A stretch of 53,283 nt of DNA from Seinonella peptonophila (GTDB taxonomy: Bacteria > Bacillota > Bacilli > Thermoactinomycetales > Thermoactinomycetaceae): the NCBI RefSeq assembly GCF_900129355.1, contig NZ_FQVL01000017.1, positions 1 through 53,283 on the forward strand. The letters run 5' to 3'. Each line of letters opens with the position of its first letter. Positions within the stretch are counted from its first letter, which is position 1. Below the pieces are notes generated by a model. It was not told the DNA's origin. It did not search any database and was given only the letters and a program-made list of their open reading frames with translations. This document shows positions 8,630 through 15,364 of this stretch, one piece after another. The position numbers were made by a program, and so were the translations under genes.

Positions 8630-10314
8630 GAAAGACGCTCCTTTTCAGTCAAATCAATCCATTGAAGATTGTGGTTCTTTGCTGTCGTTATCGCCTCTTT
8701 ATAACCAGCATCTGCATATCTCATCACACCTAAAGCAGTATCATTATTTAGCGAATGAGAGATTCTCCACTCAGCTTCTTTTGTGCCATCAGCAATTACG
8801 GTTACACCTGCGCTTGTCATGTAGCCCATATATCCTCCGCCGCCAGAGTGAATGGCCACTAAATCAGCCATTGAGGAGCAATTGAGCATTGCGTTTAAAA
8901 GCGGCCAATCAGAGATTGCATCACTACCATCCTTCATATTTTCAGTCATGATTTTAGGATGCGTCATGGCTCCTGCATCAAGATGATCGCGCGAAAATGC
9001 AATAGGTCCATGTAAAATTCCTTGCTGAACCATTTGATTAACGGTTAAGGCAAGTTTTGTCCGATCGCCATGTCCTAACCAGCCAATTCTTGCTGGTAGC
9101 CCCTCAATCGGAACATATTGTTTAGCTAAGTTAATCCAATTTCTAAGTGATTGATGTTCTTTCCATTCATTCAAAATATAGTCATCGATGATTTCTATAT
9201 CTGCTGGGTTTCCAGAAAGTGCAATCCAACGAAAGGGACCAACTGCCTTACTAAATAAAGGACGCAAAAAAGCTTCTGTAAATATATCAATTTGAAAAGC
9301 ATCCGCAACACCGGCTTGAAAGGCTTGAGAGCGAATATTGTTACCATTATCAAAGACGATTGATCCTTTTTGCTTAAATTCAAGCATTGCTTCCACTTCA
9401 GCTGCAATAGATAACCGCGCATCTTTTTGAACTTGCTCTGGTGAGGAAAGTCTTGCGCTTTGAATAGATTCAAGCGTGTAGCCTTTTGGAATATACCCAT
9501 TTAGTAGATCATGCGCCGCTGTTTGATCTGTTACAATATCAGGAATGATGTTACGTTTGAGTATTTCAGGATAAATTTCGGCTGCATTGCCTACAAGCCC
9601 AATCGAAAGTGCTTTTTGCTTCTGTTTTGCAAGTTCAACCCAAGTTAGCGCCTCATCAAGGCTGTCTGTTTTTCTTTGTAAATAGCCAGAGAGAATCCGC
9701 TTATCAATTCGCTGTTCATCCACCTCTACACACAAAATAATCCCTTTTGCCATAAAACCAGCTAATGGCTGTGCACCGCCCATTCCGCCTAAGCCTGCTG
9801 TTAAAATAAAACGCCCTTTCAAGTCTCCTCTAAAAAACTGACTAGCAATCGCAGAGAAAACTTCATAAGTTCCTTGTAAGACACCTTGTGAACCAATATA
9901 TTGCCAAGCTCCTGCTGTGAGCCCACCCCAAGCGATGAGCCCCTTTTTCTCTAATTCATAGAAATACTCGCTTTCTGCCCATTTGCCTACCACATTACAA
10001 TTTGCCATGATAACAATTGGTGCGAAAGGATGTGTCTTAAAGATGCCAATCGGTTTACCTGATTGAATCACCAATGTTTCATCGATTTTCATTTCTTGCA
10101 AAGAACGTACAATCTCTTGATATGAAGTCCAATTACGAGCCGCTTTTCCTAGTGCAGCATATACAATCAACTCTTCAGGTCGCTCACCATTTTCTAATAC
10201 ATTTTCCAACATCCGAAGCAGTGCTTCCTGGCGCCAACCTTTACAACGGAGCTGATTACCACGACCAGCTTTAATCGATGTTTGTTTATCCAATGTTCTG
10301 ACCCATCCTTTCAA
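8614..10314 (-). CDS. hutU: Urocanate hydratase family protein (possibly thiourocanate hydratase)
   Basis: At 566 residues this has the full length of urocanases, which use tightly bound NAD+ as an electrophile to hydrate urocanate to imidazolone propionate. The NAD-binding GLGGMGGAQPLAG, the RDHLD motif and the C-terminal KDGSDAISDWPLLNA and DAGY blocks are present. Residue 411 in LPARIGWLGHGDR is glycine where classical enzymes (P. putida Cys410, B. subtilis) have the conserved cysteine, and RDHLDAGAM replaces RDHLDCG. This marks a divergent clade. The gene overlaps the upstream lyase gene by four bases and the downstream DUF917 gene by 16. With a non-MIO lyase and a thiohydantoin-desulfurase homologue next to it, thiourocanate is as plausible a substrate as urocanate. 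Family certain, substrate open. Confidence 0.85.
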   Translation of the reverse strand: MKGWVRTLDKQTSIKAGRGNQLRCKGWRQEALLRMLENVLENGERPEELIVYAALGKAARNWTSYQEIVRSLQEMKIDETLVIQSGKPIGIFKTHPFAPIVIMANCNVVGKWAESEYFYELEKKGLIAWGGLTAGAWQYIGSQGVLQGTYEVFSAIASQFFRGDLKGRFILTAGLGGMGGAQPLAGFMAKGIILCVEVDEQRIDKRILSGYLQRKTDSLDEALTWVELAKQKQKALSIGLVGNAAEIYPEILKRNIIPDIVTDQTAAHDLLNGYIPKGYTLESIQSARLSSPEQVQKDARLSIAAEVEAMLEFKQKGSIVFDNGNNIRSQAFQAGVADAFQIDIFTEAFLRPLFSKAVGPFRWIALSGNPADIEIIDDYILNEWKEHQSLRNWINLAKQYVPIEGLPARIGWLGHGDRTKLALTVNQMVQQGILHGPIAFSRDHLDAGAMTHPKIMTENMKDGSDAISDWPLLNAMLNCSSMADLVAIHSGGGGYMGYMTSAGVTVIADGTKEAEWRISHSLNNDTALGVMRYADAGYKEAITTAKNHNLQWIDLTEKERLSWVEN

Positions 10315-11906
10315 TAGACTTCGTTGATAAACTCTTCACCTTTTTGACGTTGGTACAGAGGGAACGAAGAGCGCTGTTCCTGTTGTTTATTTTCAAATTC
10401 AGCCTTTAACTGACCGCTTTTTAGTAGATTGTAAATTTTATGAATATCGATTGAAAGATTTCTGTCACGGTCTAGAAAAGGAACTTCAGAACGTATAATC
10501 TCATATATTTTTTGCGTACCTACTCCGAGTCGAATCCCATTGCGTAAATCAATTGCTTGTGCTGCATGCAGTGCCTCAATTGCTAAAATTTTATATAAGT
10601 TATCCAACATTTTTGTTGTCTTTTGAATAACATAAGGTGCATTTGTGGCATGATCTTCCATATCTGCTGCAATGGAGATATAGTCACTTGATATGGGGTT
10701 AGCAAGGTGTCGAATTTCTGCATCAAGTGAGGAAAAAGTTTTTTGGATGGTTCCAAAACCATGATAGATCGAATCTTTTGGTGAAAGAAATCTTGTTAAC
10801 TTTGTAAAACTGGGCATTCCAAGTTTGATGGATCGAAAGCAGGAGCTTTTGGAGAGATGACTAAAAGCAATCCCAATCATCTCAAAGCCTAATACCCAAT
10901 TGGTAACTTCAAAGTTTGCACTTCCTTGTATTCGTTTCTCCTCAATCATCACAACAGGATTATCATCAGAGGACTGTAATTGAATATGAAGATACTCAAC
11001 TACACTCATCACTGCATCCCGCACGGACCCATGAATATGACAGGCACTGCGAAAGCTGAGCGGGTCTTGAATAGCCTTGAGTTTATCCGTATTCCAGAGA
11101 TAACTTCCGCGTAGATAGCTCCTTACATTTTCAATCGAAAGATGTTGACCTGGAAATGATTTTGTTTTCTCGAGACTACGATCAAGCGTATTCATGTTTG
11201 CATGAAAGCCTTCTAAAGAAAGTGAATAGATCATATCAGCAGTGTCTAAAAAATCTATAATATCGGCTAACAAGATAGCTCCTTTACCTGAACTATACGA
11301 ATTTGCACTTACGATGGACAATCCATCTTTTGGACATAGGGTAGCAACTTGTAGTCCAGCTTTATGTATGGCCACAATTGCTTTTAATGTCACACCCTGA
11401 AACAGTACATCTCCATGCCCTAATAGAGCTAATCCAAGATGAGCAAGAAAAGCTAAATCGGATACGCCCACTGATCCTTGGGCAGGGATGATCGGATGAA
11501 TCCCAAAATTGATGAAATCCTTTAATAGCAATACAATTTCAGGATGAATCCCTGTATACCCGAGTAGCCATGAATTGAGTCGAACGGTCATCATGGCACG
11601 TACATCTTCAACACTCATAGGGTCACCAGTAGCAACTGCGTGTGATAATAGTAGATTCAAATTAAACTCTGGTAGTTTATGTTTGGGAATCGCTATGTCT
11701 TTGTTCCCACCAACACCTCGGTTTAACCCATAAATCGTCTTATCATCCTGTAACATATCATCAACGATTTTTCTTGCTGCTTTCACTTTAGATAGGGCAT
11801 CAGGGCAAATTTCTATGTATGTTTGTTCTCGAGCAATCTGTCTTACTTGCTGAATCGTTAGGTCGATGCCATTTAAGACAATTGTTTTCTGCTTCATACC
11901 CATCAT
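10311..11906 (-). CDS. HAL/PAL-superfamily ammonia-lyase homologue lacking the MIO tripeptide
   Basis: The 531-residue protein has the whole histidine ammonia-lyase fold, including IYGLNRGVG (canonical YGVNTGFG), SSDDNPVV and a long helical C-terminus. Classical enzymes form the MIO electrophile from Ala-Ser-Gly in GSVGASGDLAPLAH. Here the stretch reads GSVGVSDLAFLAH: Val148-Ser149-Asp150, with one residue fewer, so MIO cannot form. It therefore should not be a conventional HutH. Ergothionases, as I recall, are superfamily members that eliminate trimethylamine from ergothioneine without MIO, which would fit the following urocanase and desulfurase-like genes. It is the promoter-proximal gene. 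The ORF opens Met-Met-Gly-Met and any of these ATGs could be the start. Calling it plain histidine ammonia-lyase would be unsafe. Confidence 0.75.
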   Translation of the reverse strand: MMGMKQKTIVLNGIDLTIQQVRQIAREQTYIEICPDALSKVKAARKIVDDMLQDDKTIYGLNRGVGGNKDIAIPKHKLPEFNLNLLLSHAVATGDPMSVEDVRAMMTVRLNSWLLGYTGIHPEIVLLLKDFINFGIHPIIPAQGSVGVSDLAFLAHLGLALLGHGDVLFQGVTLKAIVAIHKAGLQVATLCPKDGLSIVSANSYSSGKGAILLADIIDFLDTADMIYSLSLEGFHANMNTLDRSLEKTKSFPGQHLSIENVRSYLRGSYLWNTDKLKAIQDPLSFRSACHIHGSVRDAVMSVVEYLHIQLQSSDDNPVVMIEEKRIQGSANFEVTNWVLGFEMIGIAFSHLSKSSCFRSIKLGMPSFTKLTRFLSPKDSIYHGFGTIQKTFSSLDAEIRHLANPISSDYISIAADMEDHATNAPYVIQKTTKMLDNLYKILAIEALHAAQAIDLRNGIRLGVGTQKIYEIIRSEVPFLDRDRNLSIDIHKIYNLLKSGQLKAEFENKQQEQRSSFPLYQRQKGEEFINEVY

Positions 11907-11950
11907 CTTTCCTTTGCATTACAGGATATCATTATTTCGAACTAATTAAG

Positions 11951-11963
11951 TGTATTTAATACA
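11951..11963. promoter_or_regulatory. Small inverted repeat upstream of the lyase operon
   Basis: TGTAT-TTA-ATACA lies 45 bases before the first ATG of the lyase operon, in an AT-rich divergent intergenic region (11907-12176). It may be an operator, but no regulator gene adjoins it. Short palindromes are frequent in AT-rich DNA, so this is weak. Confidence 0.25.
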
Positions 11964-12128
11964 AAGTAAATATGTTGGTTTAATCAGTTTTATGCTTATT
12001 TGTAAATTTACCATTTTAAAAGTTTAGATTCAAGACCCAATTTTCGAATTACACTTCATAAAGGGATCATTGTATCTCTTGGATGAATTCATTCAGAGGG
12101 GGTTTTTTGAATAATGGGTTAAGCATTT

Positions 12129-12144
12129 TGTACATATATGTACA
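12129..12144. promoter_or_regulatory. Perfect 16-bp palindrome upstream of the DUF2935 gene
   Basis: TGTACATATATGTACA is identical on both strands. It covers the first in-frame ATG (12138), which has no SD before it, so it looks like an operator or core promoter element rather than coding sequence. The TACA...TGTA half sites recall BlaI/CopY-class operators, but no such regulator is in the window. Confidence 0.45.
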
Positions 12145-12176
12145 GAAGAGGAAAGAGAGTGAAAGGGGTATTGATT

Positions 12177-12899
12177 TTGGAGCATTTGGAAGAGGTAATT
12201 ACTTATGAACAGTCGTTTTGGCTTCATATATTGAAGGATCACTGTCAGTTTATTTATGATGCGTTATCACCAAATGAAAAAAAAGAAGCCCATCGTGCAA
12301 AAGAGCTTTATTTTCATATTCAGGAGTTAATTGAGGAGCGAATTTATGACTTGGCAGCGTCTGAAAAAGTCGCCAAGCGATTGAGGAAATTTAAACTTCA
12401 TCTTTTAAAAAGATTGTTAACCGAAGAGTTTGCTTTCCATCTCTCGCCAACATTTATCAATCATATGGTAAATGAATTAGAAGAATATTTACGGATACTT
12501 TCATATCTATGTCAAAACAAAAGAGTTCCACCTTTACATGTCTTGCATCAGCATCTACTCTGGTTACCAGATGCTGCAGGTCATGCTACTGGATTAAATG
12601 AGAATATAGATGGTACTGAGAAAGAGTGGTTGAAAAAAACAGAAATTTTCACCAAGCATTTTGAAGCTTTTTACTTAAAAGCCATCGAATTAGCTGGCTA
12701 TTTACGAACAAATTGCAAAGACTTTCCTGCTTTGAGGAGATTTACTCAAGATGTTGAACTCGAAATAAAATTATTTCAGCGTTTTCTAAAAGAAGTAGAG
12801 GAGATGACAACCAGTAAAACTTTATTGGGTACAATTGCACCATTAATGGCAGATCATATGTATAGAGAAGAGTGTTATTATCTCGAGAAGTTGAAATAG
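12177..12899 (+). CDS. DUF2935 family protein (helical metal-binding fold)
   Basis: The 240-residue product is all helical and begins EEVITYEQSFWLHILKDHCQFI, the typical opening of DUF2935 proteins of spore-forming Bacillales, with E/H residues spaced as in a four-helix ferritin-like bundle (for example EQSFW, FAFHL, MYREECYYLE). Two such bundles in tandem are usual for the family, and length fits. The function is unknown. The frame is open from ATG 12138, but that ATG lies in a palindrome and lacks an SD; TTG 12177 follows AAAGGGG at 12162-12168 with eight bases between and starts where family members start. It is divergent from the lyase operon. Confidence 0.75.
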   Translation: MEHLEEVITYEQSFWLHILKDHCQFIYDALSPNEKKEAHRAKELYFHIQELIEERIYDLAASEKVAKRLRKFKLHLLKRLLTEEFAFHLSPTFINHMVNELEEYLRILSYLCQNKRVPPLHVLHQHLLWLPDAAGHATGLNENIDGTEKEWLKKTEIFTKHFEAFYLKAIELAGYLRTNCKDFPALRRFTQDVELEIKLFQRFLKEVEEMTTSKTLLGTIAPLMADHMYREECYYLEKLK

Positions 12900-13032
12900 A
12901 GGAGCATGTTTCCAAACAGAAGGTTACAATACCCCTGGGCGACCTGTGTTCGCCCAAGGGAGTAGACGAGAAGGCTACTTCAACGAAGGCAGATTCATCG
13001 TCGTTCCCTTTGTTGCTGTACACGATCAGCAT
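12742..13032 (-). pseudogene. Decayed copy of the GC-rich mini-gene (paralogue of 14565-14723)
   Basis: From ATG 13032 the minus strand reads MLIVYSNKGNDDES, then FVEVAF and PLGEHRSPRG, the same pattern as the 52-residue mini-gene at 14565-14723 (M-IV-SN, EVA, PLG-H-SPRG). The hairpin CCCTTGGGCG...CGCCCAGGGG (12932-12960) again falls in the PLG..SPRG codons. The bases AATCAGAC before the ATG are conserved, but the GGAGG of the other copy is lost, and the frame runs past the usual end into the antisense of the DUF2935 gene. I read it as a dead or dying copy. The IS605-type left-end remnant at 13069 directly abuts it. Confidence 0.45.
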
Positions 13033-13068
13033 TGTCTGATTATTTAACTTTTCGGACTGAAAGCTTAC

Positions 13069-13145
13069 AGTTTCAATCGTGAGATGAAAGGGGGCGTCAT
13101 TCGGTATACCCCCTTGTGGGGATGCTTAGATGAATGGTGGGAAGT
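13069..13145 (+). mobile_element. Remnant left end of an IS608-like mini-element
   Basis: After a TTAC (13065-13068) the sequence AGTTTCAATCGTGAGATGAAAG followed by TTCGGTATACCCCC and GGGGATGCTTAG matches, with gaps, the left ends of the intact mini-elements at 21940 (minus) and 49848 (plus). No right end follows; the GNAT gene begins at 13155. It is a truncated, divergent member of the same family. Confidence 0.4.
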
Positions 13146-13154
13146 TTGAGGAAC

Positions 13155-13616
13155 TTATATTTTCTTTGTCATAAACACGCTGTTCGGGTCTTCGATGTAA
13201 TCCGAAAAAGGCTTATAATACTGAAATCCAAAACTTTCGTATAGTCTTCTTGCTGGTTGAAAGGCGTCCATTGAGCCCATTTCCAGGCTGATCCGCTTGT
13301 AGCCGCGTTGCTTTGTTTCTTCAATGATATGTTGAAGGATTCGCCTAGACACACCTTTTCTTCGATGTGCCAAAGCTGTTCGCATCGATTTTATTTCCCC
13401 ATGTTGGTTGTCTAGCTCTTTAAGTGTTCCACAACCGACCAATTCATCTTCCTTCCATGCACTCCAGATAGTTACTCCCGGCTTTTTTAAGCCCTCCAGA
13501 TTCAAGGCATGCATACTTTCTAATGGGGAGAGGAGTGACATATTTTGAAGATGTTCGCCAATCAACGCAATAATTTCAGCTCCGGTCAAGTCATCCAATG
13601 TAAGATTGATATTCAA
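13155..13616 (-). CDS. GNAT family N-acetyltransferase
   Basis: This 153-residue cytoplasmic protein has the GNAT fold: beta strands VTIWSAWKEDELVGCGTL and GEIKSMRTALAHRRKGVSRR, where RRKGVSRR (about 86-93) is the acetyl-CoA pyrophosphate loop, and the C-terminal LYESFGF motif. It resembles B. subtilis YsnE-like acetyltransferases; the acceptor substrate is unknown. The start is TTG 13616 with GGGGGA upstream at a good distance. It is oriented with the SMR pair (13668-14329) 51 bases upstream and could be their third operon member. Confidence 0.82.
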   Translation of the reverse strand: MNINLTLDDLTGAEIIALIGEHLQNMSLLSPLESMHALNLEGLKKPGVTIWSAWKEDELVGCGTLKELDNQHGEIKSMRTALAHRRKGVSRRILQHIIEETKQRGYKRISLEMGSMDAFQPARRLYESFGFQYYKPFSDYIEDPNSVFMTKKI

Positions 13617-13667
13617 AATGATCCCCCACTGAAACGATTATTTAAAAGGTTGGACAAGTTCTTTTCA

Positions 13668-13982
13668 TTAGCTGACCATTTTTAATCCAACGACAGAGAA
13701 AATAATTCCAAGTATGCAGCCGATCCGAATCCAGCTCTTCGACTCTTTGAAAAATATCATTCCAACAACGGCAGCCCCAACAGTTCCAATTCCTGTCCAA
13801 ACCGCGTAAGCTGTCGCCAGCGGTATCGTTTCCATCGCTCGAACAAGCAATTGGAAGCTCAAAATGAATCCAGCAATTAGAATCGTGTTATTGATCCAAT
13901 TGTCTTTTTGGGCAACACGTTTAATCCCGATGACCCCGACAACTTCCAATAACCCCGCCAAAATAAGCAACATCCAATCCAT
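13668..13982 (-). CDS. Small multidrug resistance (SMR) subunit, YkkD-like
   Basis: The 104-residue protein has four transmembrane helices and the SMR signature: LLEVVGVIGIKRVAQ with the essential Glu in helix 1 and TAYAVWTGIGTVGAA in helix 3. It looks like the YkkD-type half of paired SMR exporters, whose two unequal subunits form a heterodimer that exports guanidinium or quaternary ammonium ions by proton exchange. The ATG overlaps the stop of the upstream partner (TAATG), as in ykkCD and similar pairs. The substrate cannot be told. Confidence 0.85.
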   Translation of the reverse strand: MDWMLLILAGLLEVVGVIGIKRVAQKDNWINNTILIAGFILSFQLLVRAMETIPLATAYAVWTGIGTVGAAVVGMIFFKESKSWIRIGCILGIIFSVVGLKMVS

Positions 13983-14329
13983 TACGCTTCACCGCCTTTA
14001 CTCGACAATTTCAAACCGATGATACATGCTAACAAGGTTAATATAAGTACAATTCTCAAAACGCTAACACCGCCAGACATTACGATTTCCATAATCGTAG
14101 TTCCCAAAGTGCCCATTCCAGCAAAAACAGCGTAAGTTGTACCCACGGGTAGCACCTTGGTGGCCCTTATGATCAAATCGAAACTTACTATCAAGGAGAT
14201 AAGAACGACAATGCTGGGGATGGCCTCGTATTTGAACCCACTTGCCCATACAATTTCCAATAGTCCTCCTATGAGTACATATGTCCATGCTCTCACTTCG
14301 CTTATTCGCTTATCCTTTTTTTCTGTCAT
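13982..14329 (-). CDS. Small multidrug resistance (SMR) subunit, YkkC-like
   Basis: This 115-residue first partner has a hydrophilic N-tail, four helices, GGLLEIVWASGFKYE with the helix-1 Glu and PVGTTYAVFAGMGTLGTT in helix 3, and ends SSKGGEA like YkkC proteins. GGAGG lies 9 bases before the ATG. The guanidine-I (ykkC) riboswitch that precedes many such pairs was looked for in 14330-14400 and not seen. With the downstream subunit it should form a heterodimeric exporter in the cytoplasmic membrane. Confidence 0.85.
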   Translation of the reverse strand: MTEKKDKRISEVRAWTYVLIGGLLEIVWASGFKYEAIPSIVVLISLIVSFDLIIRATKVLPVGTTYAVFAGMGTLGTTIMEIVMSGGVSVLRIVLILTLLACIIGLKLSSKGGEA

Positions 14330-14402
14330 CGTTCTCTTCCTCCTGTTTTTGAAAAATTGCTAATGTCACTATTGGACATGGAAATATTATTTTCTTGGCA
14401 GC

Positions 14403-14497
14403 TTTCTATTTAACTCCCACTTCAAGCGTCAGCTAAGTGGGTGGTGAATTTCGGTTCAGAGGTAGTCGAATGGCATTTGTTCTGAACATTTGTTTTT
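14403..14497 (+). mobile_element. Solo IS200/IS605-type left end
   Basis: The block TTTCTATT, ACTCCCACTTC, GCTAAGTGGGTGGTGAATTTC and GGCATTTGTTCTGAAC matches the left end seen at 1-176 (minus) and 52698 (plus), but lacks the GAAAGAGT spacer and has no tnpA behind it. It sits in the upstream region of the SMR pair and appears to be a decayed solo end. Confidence 0.55.
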
Positions 14498-14564
14498 GAG
14501 GGTAGATCATATATAAAGTAGGAGTGTTACAATTTCAAAGAGTTGAAATAGGGGGCATATTTCT

Positions 14565-14723
14565 TTAAATAAAATACCCCCTGGGCGACACATGGTCGCC
14601 CAGGGGGAGTAGCCGAAGGGCTACTTCGTCGGAGGCGGAGTCTTCCGTCGTCTTGTCCCGCCTGTTCGGGTTGTACACCGGCTCGTCGTCCTCGTCGTCC
14701 CCGTTGCTGCACACGATTCGCAT
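14565..14723 (-). CDS. GC-rich mini-gene of unknown function, 52 residues, terminator inside the coding region
   Basis: From ATG 14723 to TAA 14565 the minus strand encodes a 52-residue acidic protein: MRIVCSNGDDEDDEPVYN, a charged middle, EVALRLLPLGDHVSPRG and a short hydrophobic end. The SD GGAGG (about 14733-14738) is very good, and TTGTTT/TATAAT promoter boxes stand upstream. Base composition is far richer in GC than the region, with G/C in most third positions, so it looks imported. A perfect 13-bp hairpin (14577-14607) with loop ACATG encodes PLGDHVSPRG, so the transcript may terminate or pause inside the gene. A decayed paralogue lies at 13032. I know no family for it. It sits between two IS605-type ends. 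Confidence 0.5.
   Translation of the reverse strand: MRIVCSNGDDEDDEPVYNPNRRDKTTEDSASDEVALRLLPLGDHVSPRGYFI
14577..14607. terminator. Perfect 13-bp GC-rich hairpin within the mini-gene
   Basis: CCCCCTGGGCGAC pairs without mismatch with GTCGCCCAGGGGG around ACATG. On the minus strand TATTTTATTT follows, giving a T-rich tail, so it has terminator form although the last codons of the mini-gene lie in it. Confidence 0.5.
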
Positions 14724-14788
14724 CGTCTGATTACCTCCGTAAGGCTCTGGGAGTATATCAATGGCTCCCGGTAGACAATATTGTTTTC

Positions 14789-14818
14789 ATTATACATGGA
14801 TGTATGACGACTAAACAA
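14789..14818 (-). promoter_or_regulatory. Candidate promoter of the GC-rich mini-gene
   Basis: On the minus strand TTGTTT (14818-14813) and a consensus TATAAT (14794-14789) are separated by 18 bases and lie about 66 bases before the mini-gene start codon. Confidence 0.4.
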
Positions 14819-14936
14819 CAGTTATTCGAAATATCAAACAAAATTCATAAATTGCTTCGTGTGGGCGCAGTATTTCAGATTAAAAAGGAAATATGGAAAG
14901 TAGCTCAGAAACTTGGTTTCAAATGATCATGGAACT

Positions 14937-15283
14937 TTGAACTACTACCACCTCTGTAGGTGGTAGATTCCTGCGAACACCAGACCAACGTCCAGTTATC
15001 TTAGCAGGCTCTACCCGCCGTCCCAGCGGTGAAAACAAAGTATGCTCTGCTATGCTCCCTACTTTCGCTTGGTTTTCGCAACTTCGGTGAGCTGGGTGGT
15101 TGAAGATTTTACGTTACTGACCCTTTCCAGCAACAACCCCATATCTTCAGTTTTCAAAGAGCTACAACTATTCTAAAAAAAAAAGTGGTTCTAAGCATCC
15201 CGCAAAAGGGATACCGAACCACGTCCCATTCACCTCACCGCTTGTAGAAGCGGGAGTACTCTTGGACGAATTTGGATAGAGAT
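14937..15283 (-). mobile_element. Divergent IS608-like mini-element with omega-RNA-like right end
   Basis: On the minus strand the element opens near TCTCTATCC (15283), then GAGTACTCCCGCTTC, the long left-end hairpin (15222-15185, GTGGTTCGGTATCC...GGATGCTTAGAACCAC), and finishes with GGAATCTACCACC-loop-GGTGGTAG and TTCAA ending at 14937. The left hairpin and the right-end pattern AGAATC + stem-loop + GT..TCAA are those of the two ~410-bp mini-elements at 21530 and 49848, with diverged sequence. No transposase is encoded. The region 15010-15120 has paired GC-rich blocks like those of the omega-RNA scaffold in the other copies. Confidence 0.55.
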
Positions 15284-15364
15284 GAACGTCATGTTGAATA
15301 GAAAAGTAGAAGTGATCAAGAAAATTTGAAGCCTTGAATCATTTAGATCCAAGACTAGAGATGG

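Noticed and set aside
10311-11906. Plain histidine ammonia-lyase (HutH)
   Set aside because: The MIO-forming Ala-Ser-Gly is absent, so the classical reaction is unlikely.
14330-14402. Guanidine-I (ykkC) riboswitch before the SMR pair
   Set aside because: The short leader has no matching conserved motifs; only an SD and an IS end are seen.
14621-14818. Minus-strand frame of 65 codons (MFSRHTSMYN...) and another at 14527-14712
   Set aside because: They are other frames of the GC-rich mini-gene region; only the 52-codon frame has an SD and a paralogue.
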